Positions 42,792-50,714 of a DNA stretch of 64,000 nt are shown one piece after another. Every line of letters starts with the position of its first letter. The first letter of the stretch is position 1. The DNA lies in the NCBI RefSeq assembly GCF_029760915.1, contig NZ_CP121685.1, positions 2,629,001 through 2,693,000 of the forward strand, given 5' to 3'. A model generated the notes under the pieces. That model saw only the letters and a list, made by a program, of their open reading frames with translations. It made no database searches and was not told the origin of the DNA. The stretch comes from Olleya sp. YS. GTDB taxonomy: Bacteria > Bacteroidota > Bacteroidia > Flavobacteriales > Flavobacteriaceae. The position numbers and the translations under genes are program-made.

Positions 42792-43007
42792 TTAAAGTTT
42801 TACATGCTTTAAATCTTTACATATTTCTTTTATTACTTCATTAGGGTCTAAGTCTAATGCTAAAGCAATAAGATAAAGCTCATCGACTTTCAACTTTGCT
42901 TTTATAATTTGATAACTCACTTAACTTAATTATACATAGTCCAGTTTTTTAGCAACATCAGAACGATTTAATGATTTCCTTGACAAATACAAACCTAATT
43001 GAGTCAT
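42792..43007 (-). pseudogene. Frameshifted XRE-type HTH controller of the methyltransferase operon
   Basis: ATG 43007 reads MTQLGLYLSRKSLNRSDVAKK and then stops early. The next frame continues as TGLCIIKLSELSNYKSKVE and stops; a third continues as VDELYLIALALDLDPNEVIKEICKDLK and ends at 42792. Joined, these make a roughly 70-residue XRE/Cro-type protein like the small controllers found upstream of C5 methyltransferases in Bacteroidota. Two frameshifts are needed, one in a run of six A. The last frame ends six bases before the methyltransferase ATG. Either it is dead or the read has homopolymer errors. Confidence 0.7.
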
Positions 43008-43069
43008 TTTTTATTTTTTTAAAACTATAAATTTAAAAATAAGAAATATCTTTCTGACTTTCTAAACTT

Positions 43070-43110
43070 CAAATTTAAATATTGTCCGAATATAAGAACA
43101 TTTGTTCTTA
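43070..43110 (-). promoter_or_regulatory. Promoter and palindromic operator of the methyltransferase operon
   Basis: Minus-strand TAAATTTG (43070-43077) fits the -7 box, about 63 bases before the controller ATG. Upstream of it lies the palindrome TAAGAACA (43093-43100), TT, TGTTCTTA (43103-43110), placed over the expected -33 region. It is a likely binding site of the XRE controller. Confidence 0.6.
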
Positions 43111-43202
43111 CTATTGAATATTTTGTTTAGATTTTCCATTACACACAAATTCCACTACTCTCCTATCGTCACTAAGTAAAAAACGTATTTACTCGCTCTT
43201 TT

Positions 43203-43242
43203 CCTATTTGATAAATAGGTACTCGTAAACCGCAAGCGGTTT
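43203..43242. repeat. Two adjacent perfect hairpins
   Basis: CCTATTT-GAT-AAATAGG (43203-43219) and AAACCGC-AA-GCGGTTT (43227-43242), in the space between the defence-like operon promoter and the end of the serine hydrolase gene. Neither has a U-tract on the side needed for a standard terminator. They may be a short dispersed repeat of the genome or may protect the 3' end of the serine hydrolase transcript. Confidence 0.6.
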
Positions 43243-43277
43243 CATGAACATCGTAAAGAAAGTATTGAAAATATATT

Positions 43278-44333
43278 TCAACGCTTCTTAGTCTTACGCA
43301 AAATCTTCACCACACGACTATGTGTAATCTCTAACAAATTCCATTGGTAGCCTTCAAAATCAGTGGTATTCATAAATTGTACAACCACTGCATCAATATC
43401 TTTATGGTATTCTGCTAGACATTGGTAACCTGCTGCCAATCCACCATGATTAAACTGGTACAGTGAGCTGTACAATTTCATTTCGGCTTTATTAAGTAGT
43501 GTACCATCAATTAAAGCTCTTAAAAAACTACCAACATCTGCTGCAGTTGCTAGCATCATGCCTTCATTTTGGGTTTTAAAGTCCTTATCTACACCAACAT
43601 AATAGCCACTCATGACATCGTCTAAATTAACGTCATCCATTGATGCGTAAGTATTTTTTAGTCCCAATGGATTTAAAATTTCGGTTTTAAAATAGTTAAA
43701 TCGTGGACGTCCTGTCACGTGCTCAATAAGTCTTGACAATAATAAATAATTGGTGTTGGAATAGCCATAATCTGTATTAGGCTTAAAGTTGGCTGGTTTA
43801 TCTAGCACGTATTGAAGCACGTCTATATTAGTATTGGGTTGGTTGCTCCAAAACTCTGGACTATCCGTAAAGTTTGGGATGCCACTTCGGTGTTGTACCA
43901 GCATGCGTATGGTAATGTCTTCTGCAAATTCTATTCGTCCCACCAGTTCTGGAAAATAATCAGCAACCGTTTTATCTAAGTCTATACGTTTTTGATGGGC
44001 TAATCTAGTAACAGCAACCGCAACATACAGCTTACTAATACTGGCTATTTTAAATAACGCATTGGGTTTAGCTGGTATTTTTTGTGTTGTATTATGGTAA
44101 CCTGCTGTATAAGTTGCTGGTGGTTTTCCGGCTTCGTCCACATAAACAATAACACCATCAAAACCATAGCTTAACGTTTGGTCGACTTGCTCTTGTACTG
44201 TATCTGGTAAGGGTAAAATCCACGCTTTTACTAAAATCCATGGGACAAACCATAAGGACACAAACGTCCCAACAAATAATAGAATTCTGAAAATCTGTTT
44301 GCCTTTTGAGGGTTTTGGTTTGGTTTGTGTCAT
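43278..44333 (-). CDS. Serine hydrolase, beta-lactamase class C-like
   Basis: 351 residues. One N-terminal membrane anchor (about 13-38) and then the beta-lactamase-like domain: SISK (98-101, with nucleophile Ser98), YSN (191-193) and NHGGLAAGY near the C terminus in place of the KTG box. It is probably a periplasmic peptidase or esterase, not a resistance enzyme. It has its own promoter (TATATTTG at 44378-44385). Confidence 0.88.
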   Translation of the reverse strand: MTQTKPKPSKGKQIFRILLFVGTFVSLWFVPWILVKAWILPLPDTVQEQVDQTLSYGFDGVIVYVDEAGKPPATYTAGYHNTTQKIPAKPNALFKIASISKLYVAVAVTRLAHQKRIDLDKTVADYFPELVGRIEFAEDITIRMLVQHRSGIPNFTDSPEFWSNQPNTNIDVLQYVLDKPANFKPNTDYGYSNTNYLLLSRLIEHVTGRPRFNYFKTEILNPLGLKNTYASMDDVNLDDVMSGYYVGVDKDFKTQNEGMMLATAADVGSFLRALIDGTLLNKAEMKLYSSLYQFNHGGLAAGYQCLAEYHKDIDAVVVQFMNTTDFEGYQWNLLEITHSRVVKILRKTKKR

Positions 44334-44377
44334 GATATCTTAAAATACTAATTTTTACGGTCTTTCTATTTATAGAT

Positions 44378-44385
44378 CAAATATA
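44378..44385 (-). promoter_or_regulatory. -7 box for the serine hydrolase gene
   Basis: TATATTTG on the minus strand, 45 bases before the ATG, an exact TAnnTTTG match. Confidence 0.5.
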
Positions 44386-44573
44386 TTTAGGAGAACACGA
44401 TCTAAAAATTGTAATTCACCCAACTGTAATATAGTATGGATGTATTGAAGTTTTGCTTCATTATCGAAAAATACATTCCTAACCTTAAATTTTAAGATTT
44501 ATTTATGCTAATATATTATTAACGTCCATGGATTTACTTGATGCTATTAGTATCTTGTATAAAAATACATTCT

Positions 44574-44873
44574 ATGAGTAAAATTATATTTGAATACCAC
44601 GATGTTACCGCTAGCGATAGTCTAGAGGCTTACACCACAGACCGACTAAACAAACTATTTGAACGCAACGATTTTGTAATACGAGCAGACGTGTTTTTTA
44701 AAACAGAAAATACTGCAACAGCAAACATGGTAGCTAGCATCAGATTAAGTGCACCTGGTCCAAGACTATTTGCAGAAGCAGCACACGATAATTTTAGAAG
44801 TGCTGTTACAGAATGTGTGGACGAGCTACAACGTCAACTAGCCAAACGAAAAGAATCTTTAAAAACGTATTAA
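44574..44873 (+). CDS. Ribosome hibernation-promoting factor, HPF/RaiA family (copy 2)
   Basis: 99 residues from ATG 44574 (MSKIIFEYHDVTASD); a 12-codon upstream extension in frame is not family-like. It shares FEYxxVxAS, FVIRADVFFK, IRLSAPGPRLFAE and LQRQLAKRKESLKTY with the copy at 20973-21278. It lacks the long HPF C-terminal dimerisation domain, so it is a YfiA/HPF-short type. The ArsC-like gene starts four bases after its stop, so they are co-expressed. Confidence 0.88.
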   Translation: MSKIIFEYHDVTASDSLEAYTTDRLNKLFERNDFVIRADVFFKTENTATANMVASIRLSAPGPRLFAEAAHDNFRSAVTECVDELQRQLAKRKESLKTY

Positions 44874-44877
44874 ACCT

Positions 44878-45324
44878 ATGAACTCTATAAGTACCAGTAA
44901 CAACCAAATACAATGTTTTTATTCTAGCGGAACCCCTTTTAGCGATAAATTAGAGGCGTTTTTAAAGTCTACTAAAAAAGATACCTTAGCTATTGACATT
45001 ACAAAAACAATGCCTTCTGACACCATGTGGCACGACATTGCAGATAAACTAAATACAAGTTTAAAAGACTTAATAGCATTGGATGACATCCAAGAGACGG
45101 ACGATAGTACCTCGTTTTCTGAAGAAAGTTTAGTCAAAATATTAGCTAAAAATCCAAAAGCGTTAAAAGGTGCTATTATTATTGAAAACGACACTATTGC
45201 ACACATCACTAACTATACAGAGGTTTTAAAATTTTATGATGTGGATTCAGCAGGTTTAGAAAAGACATTCCATACAGACCAACCTGTAAGTAAGTCTCAA
45301 ACAGACGATGATACTTTCGTATAG
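44878..45324 (+). CDS. ArsC/Spx-like thioredoxin-fold protein without the catalytic Cys
   Basis: 148 residues. IQCFYSSGTPFSDKLEAFLKS, IDITKTMPSDTMWHDIADKL, SLVKILAKNPKALKGAIII follow the ArsC/Spx layout (strand, active-site loop, helix, then the KNP-x-x-x-KG stretch before the last strands). The loop has FYSSGTPFS where an arsenate reductase has the reactive Cys, so it is probably not a reductase. In Flavobacteriaceae this family often follows an HPF gene. Cytoplasmic; a regulatory or adaptor role is possible. Confidence 0.7.
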   Translation: MNSISTSNNQIQCFYSSGTPFSDKLEAFLKSTKKDTLAIDITKTMPSDTMWHDIADKLNTSLKDLIALDDIQETDDSTSFSEESLVKILAKNPKALKGAIIIENDTIAHITNYTEVLKFYDVDSAGLEKTFHTDQPVSKSQTDDDTFV

Positions 45325-45377
45325 TCTATTATACTACTATTTAATCTTTAAGAACATTTTGTAATGCACCAAAAACT

Positions 45378-45731
45378 TTGAATATACTGGTAGCTATAAT
45401 ATGGTTTACAGGTTTAGCATTTGTGTTTTTTGGTTTAAACTGCTTTTACTCGTCATTTATAATTAACGAGTTTAAGCGTTATGGTTTACCAAAATACCGC
45501 AGACTTACTGGTTGGCTTCAATTGTTGGGTGCATTTGGTTTGCTTGTAGGACAATACTATAGTAAACTACTCCTATTTGCAGCAGCAGTAGGCTTATTTG
45601 TATTGATGCTTTCTGGTTTTATTGTAAGATTGAAGATTAAGGATAATGTTATAAAATCGTCACCATCGTTTATTTTTGCTGTTCTAAATTTATTAATTGC
45701 AATTAAGGTATATACTAACTACCTTATCTAG
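45378..45731 (+). CDS. DoxX-like small membrane protein (copy 1)
   Basis: 117 residues with four membrane helices; the start is taken as TTG 45378 because the nearest ATG upstream runs into a stop. It contains INEFKRYGLPKYR, TGWLQLLGAFGLL and VRLKIKDN, the DoxX-like layout. The 3' end overlaps the convergent DoxX-like gene by eight bases. The two proteins align along their length, so they are likely paralogues. Function unknown; DoxX-like proteins have been linked to redox or quinone functions. Confidence 0.7.
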   Translation: MNILVAIIWFTGLAFVFFGLNCFYSSFIINEFKRYGLPKYRRLTGWLQLLGAFGLLVGQYYSKLLLFAAAVGLFVLMLSGFIVRLKIKDNVIKSSPSFIFAVLNLLIAIKVYTNYLI

Positions 45732-46101
45732 TTAATGCAATTATAACTACGTTTAATACCACAAATAAAAAGGCTGGAAACGACATATATAAAGGGTCTT
45801 TTATTTTAATGTGCATAGCTATAGATCCTAAAAGTAACAACGCTAATCCAGAACTAGCAAGTAACGTGACACTATTAAATTTAATAGATACCAATAGTAG
45901 CAAGGCTAAACTAACTTTTAAAAATCCAATGCCATAACAAAACGATTTTGAGAGTCCATAAGCTTTAAACTCTTCTACAATGTTGTCAGCATTTCCGCCT
46001 CGCCATTTGGTTTTTTTATTTGGCTGAATAACCCAAACATTTATAATGCTTAATGCTACAATAATTTTTAAGGCAATTACTATATAGTCGGTTGTACTCA
46101 T
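45724..46101 (-). CDS. DoxX-like small membrane protein (copy 2)
   Basis: 125 residues with four membrane helices. VEEFKAYGLSKSF, GIGFLKVSLALLLL and MHIKIKDPLYMSFPAFLF match the same positions of copy 1 (FKRYGLPKYR, GWLQLLGAFGLL, VRLKIKDNVIKSSPSFIF). It is coded tail-to-tail with copy 1. The lipophilic core and short loops suggest an inner-membrane protein. Its own promoter was not found. Confidence 0.72.
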   Translation of the reverse strand: MSTTDYIVIALKIIVALSIINVWVIQPNKKTKWRGGNADNIVEEFKAYGLSKSFCYGIGFLKVSLALLLLVSIKFNSVTLLASSGLALLLLGSIAMHIKIKDPLYMSFPAFLFVVLNVVIIALTR

Positions 46102-46234
46102 TTTAATTACGATTAGTTAATTAAATAAAATTAAGCCTTTTTTGTAATTTGTTTATGGTTATTAACAAAAAATTAAACATAATAACTATTTTAAGTTAAA
46201 TAATTACAGATTTTATACTATAACGATAGTGCCA

Positions 46235-47959
46235 TTACTGTAAGCTATCGTTAACATAAGCTCCGTTTTTGTAAATCAGTAATTCTGTTTCGACATCGTG
46301 TTTTGCTGGTTGCTCTTCTGCAAAAATATATTGTACCTCCTCTATTCTACTAGTCACTTCTAAATTGTAAAATTTAGAGGATGTTATGGTCGATGCGTCT
46401 GTAATTAAATTGCTAATAGTTTCATTATAAAAACCATTGCCTTCTTCATCATAGGCTTCGGTTTTGTTATAAACTTCAAAGTCTTTTAATAGAGGTCTTA
46501 GTTGGTCTCCTTCCCTATTAAATAGGGTTAATCTGTTAGAACTATAAGGGTTTAGAGGATTATCTACAAAACTATACACAGTTACACCAACTGTTTCTGA
46601 TTGCTCAGAAATTTTATACGGTTGATAAGTGGCTTCAATACTAGAGAGTTTTTCAGCATCAGAAGTCCAGCAATTTTCCTCAATATATTTAGCTTCAATC
46701 GTTCCAGTCATAGCATTAACTAACAATATATAAGCATCCAAAACCAAGTAATTATAGGTTTGTCTAGCAATTTTTGGAATCACTACCAGTTGTTTGGTTT
46801 CTGATACGTTTTCGGAACTAAAAAAATCCTTGTAGATATCGTCTTGAGTTATATTAAGCTCTTGTAAAATACTGTCTAAATGGCTGGAAGGTTTTATTGT
46901 ACCATCATTATCAATTATAAAGTCTTCAGTAACATCATTTTCTTCATCCAACCAATAATAGGTTTTTGATATCCTATTATCCTTAATAGTAGAACTTATT
47001 ACTTGTTGGCCTTCTGCAATCTCGTCATAAGCAATAATGATATGGTCAATAAAATCACCATCTGCAGTATAATTAACAAGGATAGTTTCTAGTTCATGTT
47101 CGCCTTTAGCCACGTTATACACTATGGTTTTTAAATTATCAAATAGCTGAAGTCTATATGCTGGACTGACTTTAAAACTGTAACCAGCTGTAAAAAAATT
47201 AGGATAGATTTTACCCAATTGTAGTATGTTAGCGTCCTCTTTTGTTAATACCTCTGTAAGCGCTGTATTATTGAAATTAGTATCATCAGATAGTGGTATT
47301 TGTTTTAAAGGTATAGCGTCTGTTAATTGACTAAAACGGTTTAACAAAGTCACATCCTGTGCATCTTCTGCTTGGATGGTCCAATCTATTTTAACGGTTA
47401 GTCTTTGCAGTTCTACATTGTTTTTTAAATCAGAGTTTTTATCAATAACCACAAAAACCAGGTACAAAGGTTGGTTTATATCTTGAATTTGAATATTATA
47501 ATTTTGGTCTAAATCGAAACTGTTTTCAACAAGTCGTGTTGCAGTATACGTCCCATTATTGAGTCGAAGTGAATTAAACATGTGTTTATCCATACTCTCT
47601 TGAAGCCAAGCGCTAGACGACACATCTGACGTATAGATACTTTTGTCTGCATTAAAGTAGGTTTCGGCAATTATATTGCCTAAGGTAAACTGAGGTTGTG
47701 AGACTAAATCTTCATTATTTAATGCTTTAAACATTAAGTCTTTACTATGGGACGCGTTAACTAGTATATAATTTGGTGTACTAAATTTAAACACTAAATT
47801 AAAAGGTGCTTTATCTAAAAATACCGTTCCGTTTTTAGGCTGAATATTAGTTCCGTTTTGCTCAATGGATAGCGCAACTAGATTTGGGTTAGTCGGTTTA
47901 TTTTGTTGACAAGCACTAGTTAATAACCCAATAAAAAGAATATAAATGAAAGATTTCAT
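46235..47959 (-). CDS. Large lipoprotein of unknown function
   Basis: 574 residues. The signal ends in lipobox TSAC (Cys17). The mature chain is a mixture of beta strands without Cys-rich or repeated motifs (IQPKNGTVFLDKAPFNLVF, LTVKIDWTIQA, NYLVLDAYILLVNAMTG). No named family recognised. It follows a small membrane protein by five bases and the two may be functionally linked. Likely periplasmic face of the outer membrane. Confidence 0.65.
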   Translation of the reverse strand: MKSFIYILFIGLLTSACQQNKPTNPNLVALSIEQNGTNIQPKNGTVFLDKAPFNLVFKFSTPNYILVNASHSKDLMFKALNNEDLVSQPQFTLGNIIAETYFNADKSIYTSDVSSSAWLQESMDKHMFNSLRLNNGTYTATRLVENSFDLDQNYNIQIQDINQPLYLVFVVIDKNSDLKNNVELQRLTVKIDWTIQAEDAQDVTLLNRFSQLTDAIPLKQIPLSDDTNFNNTALTEVLTKEDANILQLGKIYPNFFTAGYSFKVSPAYRLQLFDNLKTIVYNVAKGEHELETILVNYTADGDFIDHIIIAYDEIAEGQQVISSTIKDNRISKTYYWLDEENDVTEDFIIDNDGTIKPSSHLDSILQELNITQDDIYKDFFSSENVSETKQLVVIPKIARQTYNYLVLDAYILLVNAMTGTIEAKYIEENCWTSDAEKLSSIEATYQPYKISEQSETVGVTVYSFVDNPLNPYSSNRLTLFNREGDQLRPLLKDFEVYNKTEAYDEEGNGFYNETISNLITDASTITSSKFYNLEVTSRIEEVQYIFAEEQPAKHDVETELLIYKNGAYVNDSLQ

Positions 47960-47964
47960 TGATT

Positions 47965-48291
47965 TTAAGATTTAAATATTAAAATATCGTACCAAGTTAA
48001 AAAAAGACGTTCAGCAATAAACAGTAAAATAACTATCGAGACCATTAATAGACAACGTTGAAGCGTGATAGATATAGATGGTATTTTTTGTTGTTTTGTA
48101 TTGATTCCATAATTTAAACTAAAAAATAAAAGTGCTGATAGTATAGCTCCGACAGATCCAGCGATCTCTAAATAAAAATACGCAAAAAAATAGATGGGTT
48201 CTTTAAAAATCACAACGTACAAATACCTGATTAATATGTTTAATATAAATAGTAATATCAACCAAAATAATACTAAAAGTAGGTGTTTCAT
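47965..48291 (-). CDS. Small membrane protein of unknown function
   Basis: 108 residues from ATG 48291 (MKHLLLVLFWLILL); the upstream in-frame codons overlap the SH3-like gene. Three membrane helices (about 3-25, 33-58 and 76-98). Its ATG lies two bases after the stop of the broken SH3-like gene, which supports that the three genes once formed one operon. No family recognised. Confidence 0.6.
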   Translation of the reverse strand: MKHLLLVLFWLILLFILNILIRYLYVVIFKEPIYFFAYFYLEIAGSVGAILSALLFFSLNYGINTKQQKIPSISITLQRCLLMVSIVILLFIAERLFLTWYDILIFKS

Positions 48292-48293
48292 AA

Positions 48294-48780
48294 CTATGGA
48301 CAGGTCGTTACAGGATTTCCGCACAACCATTCTAAAGCTACCCATCCTACTGCATCTTTATATTCAATTTGCACCCAATCTGCGCATATATTTTTAATTC
48401 TTACAGGACCGTTTTCACCTTCAATTGTAGCCACCTCCACTCCCATCTTTTGGTGCATCTAGAAGTGTAATGTTTTTTCTAGTCCAAAATCCAACCGTAG
48501 ATTGATGTATCCAACCGTCTACATTTGAAATTTCATATCCATAATAAACGCTAGAAATCTGGTCAATTTTTAACCAACCGTTATTGTAATCTGTAACCTG
48601 TAGCACAAATAAATCATCTTTATTAAGTTGAAGTACCACCTCTCCATTTGGTTCATAACGTACGTTAGTATTACTATTAGAATCATCTGCTAGTGCAACT
48701 TCAAATGGTACAAAAGTGCAATTTTGAGCACCATAAAACGTAGTAAATAAATAGAAAGAGAAGTAGATAATTATATTCAT
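48294..48780 (-). pseudogene. Frameshifted exported SH3-like protein
   Basis: ATG 48780 (MNIIIYFSFYLFTTFYGAQ) gives a signal peptide and an SH3-like stretch (NNGWLKIDQISSVYYGY, GWIHQSTVGFWTRKN) that stops at 48421 after PKDGSGGGYN. The +1 frame continues without a break as MGVEVATIEGENGPVRI, DWVQIEYKDAVGWVALEW and LCGNPVTTC, the typical end of the same family, to a stop at 48294. One frameshift near 48445 (GATGGGAGTGG) therefore splits one gene. An error in the read is not excluded. Confidence 0.7.
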
Positions 48781-48804
48781 GATTTTGAACAATTAGGATT
48801 AGAA

Positions 48805-48838
48805 AAAAATAGCCTTATTAAACAATAAGGCTATTTTT
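48805..48838. terminator. Bidirectional hairpin terminator
   Basis: AAAAATAGCCTTATT (48805-48819) and AATAAGGCTATTTTT (48824-48838) with a 4-base loop. It ends the transcript of the 127-residue protein gene on the minus strand, just before the SH3-like gene. Confidence 0.88.
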
Positions 48839-48845
48839 ATATAAA

Positions 48846-49229
48846 TTAAGCAGCTTTTTGAACAACTTGCGTTAATTCTTCAAACGCCTTTTTTTGTGGA
48901 GCAGCTAATAAAGCTTGCTTGATAACACCTGCAATAATTTCGATGATATTTTGACGTGCTTTAACACTTTTTCCAAAGTAAGCATGCATCATTTTATTTG
49001 GAATAATGTAATTCACTTTTACGGTATTCTCATTTGTAAAGTATAGTTTGACTGCATGCATCCCACTTTTTTTAAGTACTAAGCACTGCTCCATTTGCCC
49101 ATTAGCATCTGTTCTAATCTCCCAAATGTCGTACTCTTTTGAGCACGTATAGTCTGAATATTTTGATAAAAAAATGAGTAATTTGTCTAATGAGTTATAC
49201 TCGTTGTTGATTTGTATTGTTGTGTTCAT
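48846..49229 (-). CDS. Cytoplasmic protein of unknown function
   Basis: 127 residues, no signal peptide or membrane segment. Three short strands (QCLVLKKSGMHAVKLYF, TVKVNYIIPNKMMHAYFG) and an amphipathic C-terminal helix (NIIEIIAGVIKQALLAAP). It lies 26 bases after... upstream of its own terminator and downstream of a cadherin-like lipoprotein gene. I do not recognise a family. Confidence 0.6.
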   Translation of the reverse strand: MNTTIQINNEYNSLDKLLIFLSKYSDYTCSKEYDIWEIRTDANGQMEQCLVLKKSGMHAVKLYFTNENTVKVNYIIPNKMMHAYFGKSVKARQNIIEIIAGVIKQALLAAPQKKAFEELTQVVQKAA

Positions 49230-49255
49230 TATTCTTATGTTTTATTATTTAAATA

Positions 49256-50677
49256 TTAAAAAGATCTAATTGGAAGTATATTAAATACAGAAACTGTTTT
49301 ATCCATAGCTATTGGATTTGAGCCACCAAAAAAAGCGATATAAGCGTTATTATTACTAACTTCGGTAGAAGTCCAAACAGTACCAAAAAAAGCACTTCCT
49401 CCATTTGCTTGTACTGTTGGCCATATATAACTCTGATAATTAATATCTATTTCATTAAACTCATCTAAACTCGGTAAGTACCAATCATTAAATCCATTTA
49501 AATTTAAATTTGAAACTAGTTCTGCTGCTGTTCCTGCTGCACAAGCAGAAGAAGTTATTGCAACTGTATTTGTTGCTCCGGTACCGATAGCTGTACCAGT
49601 TGCTCCAGTATTAACACCTGAACAACCCCAAGCATTACTCATTTGATTATCAAGTGCGCATACTAAGCCATGATCATTATCATTAGGATCTAACCAAAAG
49701 ATTATCCCTCCATAATTTAGGTCTCCTAATTCATTAACGTTAATCAGATTAATTGTTGCGACAGCAGTTTCTGTACTTACCGAATTATTAACAGTAATGT
49801 TTGCTGAAATTGTAGGATTTACTTCAAAATCAAACAGTGTTTCATCTGCTATGGTCAATTCTCCTGTATTAGAATTTATAGTTACAGTTCCTGCAGGTGA
49901 TTGGGATGTGATACTGTAGCTTAAAGTACCATCACCTGCTGCTTGAACTGTTCCCAAAGACGTTCCAGTAGGCGAGTTTTCATCTATATTAGACATAAAA
50001 TCTTGTATACTTAACTCATTAACATTATTTAAGTTGATTGTAGCCACTATAGTGTCGATGTTCCCTGAATTATCAACTTCGATGTTTGCTGTAATTACTG
50101 GGTTTACTTCAAAATCAAAGACAGTACCATCTGCTACTGTTAAAGCACCTGTATTAGCATCTATATTAACAGCACCTGATGGTGTTTGAGATACTATACT
50201 ATAACTTAATGTCGCATCTCCTGTAGCTTGTACAGTACCTAAAACATCTCCATTACTTGGATTCTCGTCAATGGTTGTTGTAAAGTCTTGAACATTTAAT
50301 TCGTTAACATTAGTAAGATTAATAGTTACAGTAGAGGTGTTAACTGCTCCATTTGCTGCTACTGTTGCAGTGATTGTTGGATAAGTTTCAAAGTCGAATA
50401 ACGATGCATCTGCTACTGTCAATTCTCCAGTAGTAGCGTCAACATCCAAAGCATTATTTGGAGCTTGTGTAGTTATACTAAAGCTTAAAGCGCTTGTTGC
50501 ATTACTTTGTACAGTACCTAAAACTTGCCCATTAGTCGGATTTTCGTCAATGGCGAGCTCTAAATCTTGTAAGTTAATTGGAGCTGCTGTAGGTGCATCG
50601 TCATCGTTACTACAGCTAAACACTGTTATAAATAAAGCTATTGTTAATAGGTTAATTAATTTAATTGTTGTTTTCAT
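49256..50677 (-). CDS. Cadherin-like lipoprotein with DUF1566/Lcl C-terminal domain
   Basis: 473 residues. Lipobox VFSC (Cys22) then Asp/Asn linker. Three cadherin-like repeats of about 96 residues (IDENPTNGQVLGTVQ, IDENPSNGDVLGTVQ, IDENSPTGTSLGTVQ), each with the LxVADxxxFDFE motif for calcium. The C terminus, from about 330 (YGGIIFWLDPNDNDHGLVC, FNDWYLPSLDEFNE), is the DUF1566/Lcl lectin-like domain. Likely surface adhesion. No type IX sorting domain is present. Confidence 0.85.
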   Translation of the reverse strand: MKTTIKLINLLTIALFITVFSCSNDDDAPTAAPINLQDLELAIDENPTNGQVLGTVQSNATSALSFSITTQAPNNALDVDATTGELTVADASLFDFETYPTITATVAANGAVNTSTVTINLTNVNELNVQDFTTTIDENPSNGDVLGTVQATGDATLSYSIVSQTPSGAVNIDANTGALTVADGTVFDFEVNPVITANIEVDNSGNIDTIVATINLNNVNELSIQDFMSNIDENSPTGTSLGTVQAAGDGTLSYSITSQSPAGTVTINSNTGELTIADETLFDFEVNPTISANITVNNSVSTETAVATINLINVNELGDLNYGGIIFWLDPNDNDHGLVCALDNQMSNAWGCSGVNTGATGTAIGTGATNTVAITSSACAAGTAAELVSNLNLNGFNDWYLPSLDEFNEIDINYQSYIWPTVQANGGSAFFGTVWTSTEVSNNNAYIAFFGGSNPIAMDKTVSVFNILPIRSF

Positions 50678-50714
50678 GTTATTGGGTTTTAATATTAATT
50701 GATAAATAGCGATT

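Noticed and set aside
43203-43242. Strong terminator for the serine hydrolase
   Set aside because: The hairpins are perfect but lack the U-tract on the needed side; kept as a repeat only.
44878-45324. Functional arsenate reductase
   Set aside because: The reactive Cys of the active-site loop is absent and no arsenic resistance genes adjoin.
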